From: an uncultured Pseudomonadota bacterium | GTDB taxonomy: Bacteria > Pseudomonadota > Gammaproteobacteria > Steroidobacterales > Steroidobacteraceae | Assembly: GCA_903890265.1 (NCBI GenBank) | Contig: CAITAM010000081.1 | Location: forward strand, 1-6,404 | Length of the DNA stretch: 6,404 bases | Direction of reading: 5' to 3' | Shown: piece by piece, positions 5,866-6,404 of the stretch | Layout of the letters: each line of letters starts with the position of its first letter | Numbering within the stretch: position 1 is the stretch's first letter | The notes under the pieces: model-generated | The model's input: the letters and a program-made list of their open reading frames with translations, nothing else | Databases searched by the model: none | What the model was told of the DNA's origin: nothing | Made by a program: the position numbers and the translations under genes

Positions 5866-6404
5866 ATGCCGCTGCACGCCGTTGACCGTCGCCCCTCCCC
5901 GCCCGCGGTCAGCGGCGGCTTTCTGTTCGTGCCGGTCAGCGGTCCGGGCGGTGCGGGTGAGTATTTCCGCGCGCTGTCGATCGCGCACGGCGTTCGCTCG
6001 CGCTGGCCGGACGCGCCGCTGCGCTTCCTGCTGAACCGCGCGGCACCCTATGCCCAGCACTGCCCCTACCCCACGGGCCTGCTCGAGGACTCACCGACCC
6101 GGGACGTGCGGCCCGTGCTTCAGGCCATCGACGAGCAGCGGCCGGACGTCGTGGTGTTCGACAGTGCGGGCCGGGTGGCCCAGTTCGCGGCGGCGCGCGC
6201 GCGCGGGGCGCTGTGCGTGTACATCAGTTCACGGCCGAAGACACGCTGGAAGGGCTTCAAGCTCAGTCGCCTGCGGGTCATGGACGAGCACTGGATCGTC
6301 GCGCCCGACTTTCTCGGCCTCGGCCTCACGCCCGTCGAGCGCCTGAAGCTCTGGCTCTACCCGACCGTCCGCGTGCGCTTCCTGCCGACCTTTTTCGACG
6401 CCCC
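5866..6404 (+). CDS. Probable GT-B glycosyltransferase (MurG/GT28-like N-domain), C-terminus cut by the window edge
   Basis: The frame is open from ATG 5866 to the window end (179 codons plus two bases), with an in-frame TAG at 5830-5832 just upstream, so the ATG is the first possible ATG start. The protein begins with a strand and glycine-rich turn, GGFLFVPVSGPGGAGEYFRA (17-36), then LSIAHGVRSRWPDAPLRFLLNRA (38-60 in two parts). This is the arrangement of the acceptor domain in MurG-like and related GT-B enzymes. RPDVVVFDSAGR (92-103) followed by GALCVYISSRP (114-124) fits the next Rossmann strands, and a basic patch KTRWKGFKLSR (125-135) may touch the membrane. The nucleotide-binding C-domain is beyond the edge, so donor and exact family are open; a 2-epimerase-like fold is the main alternative. 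It is transcribed away from the reductase gene and probably belongs to the same glycan locus. No Shine-Dalgarno site is evident before the ATG. Confidence 0.6.
   Translation, partial: MPLHAVDRRPSPPAVSGGFLFVPVSGPGGAGEYFRALSIAHGVRSRWPDAPLRFLLNRAAPYAQHCPYPTGLLEDSPTRDVRPVLQAIDEQRPDVVVFDSAGRVAQFAAARARGALCVYISSRPKTRWKGFKLSRLRVMDEHWIVAPDFLGLGLTPVERLKLWLYPTVRVRFLPTFFDA

Noticed and set aside
1..6404. CRISPR array, tRNA or rRNA, insertion sequence, phage or toxin-antitoxin genes
   Set aside because: No spaced direct repeats, tRNA-like cloverleaf, transposase motifs or terminal inverted repeats were seen on either strand by inspection.

Overview
The window is GC-rich DNA (roughly 70% by eye) with long spurious antisense ORFs, typical of a high-GC proteobacterium. 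A type IVa pilin with a near-consensus sigma-54 promoter suggests a gammaproteobacterium (Xanthomonadales or a related high-GC lineage). No marker gene fixes the taxon, so this is inference.

Layout. (1) 1-260, minus strand: the N-terminal part of a type IVa major pilin, running off the left edge. (2) 261-664: a divergent intergenic region of about 400 bp with a sigma-54 -24/-12 promoter for the pilin and several short perfect inverted repeats. (3) 665-2749, plus: a large membrane sensor histidine kinase with a polytopic N-terminus, a PAS domain, a HisKA_3-type phosphoacceptor and an HATPase domain. No response regulator lies next to it in the window. (4) 2781-5702, minus: a three-gene set in the order RmlD-like sugar-nucleotide reductase, GT4 glycosyltransferase (4-nt overlap) and a 2OG-Fe(II) oxygenase (166-nt gap). 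It converges on the kinase with only 31 bp between stop codons. (5) 5703-5865: a divergent promoter region. (6) 5866-6404, plus: the N-terminal part of a probable GT-B glycosyltransferase, running off the right edge.

How they may work together. The right half looks like the edge of a surface-polysaccharide locus: one gene makes or reduces a nucleotide sugar, two probable glycosyltransferases build the chain, and a prolyl-hydroxylase-like oxygenase may tailor the glycan, lipid or protein product. The left half is a pilin gene next to an orphan NarL-type sensor kinase. A functional link between the two halves is not shown by the sequence. The most distinctive item is the oxygenase, which carries a complete iron-binding motif, sits in a glycan operon and has no obvious substrate.
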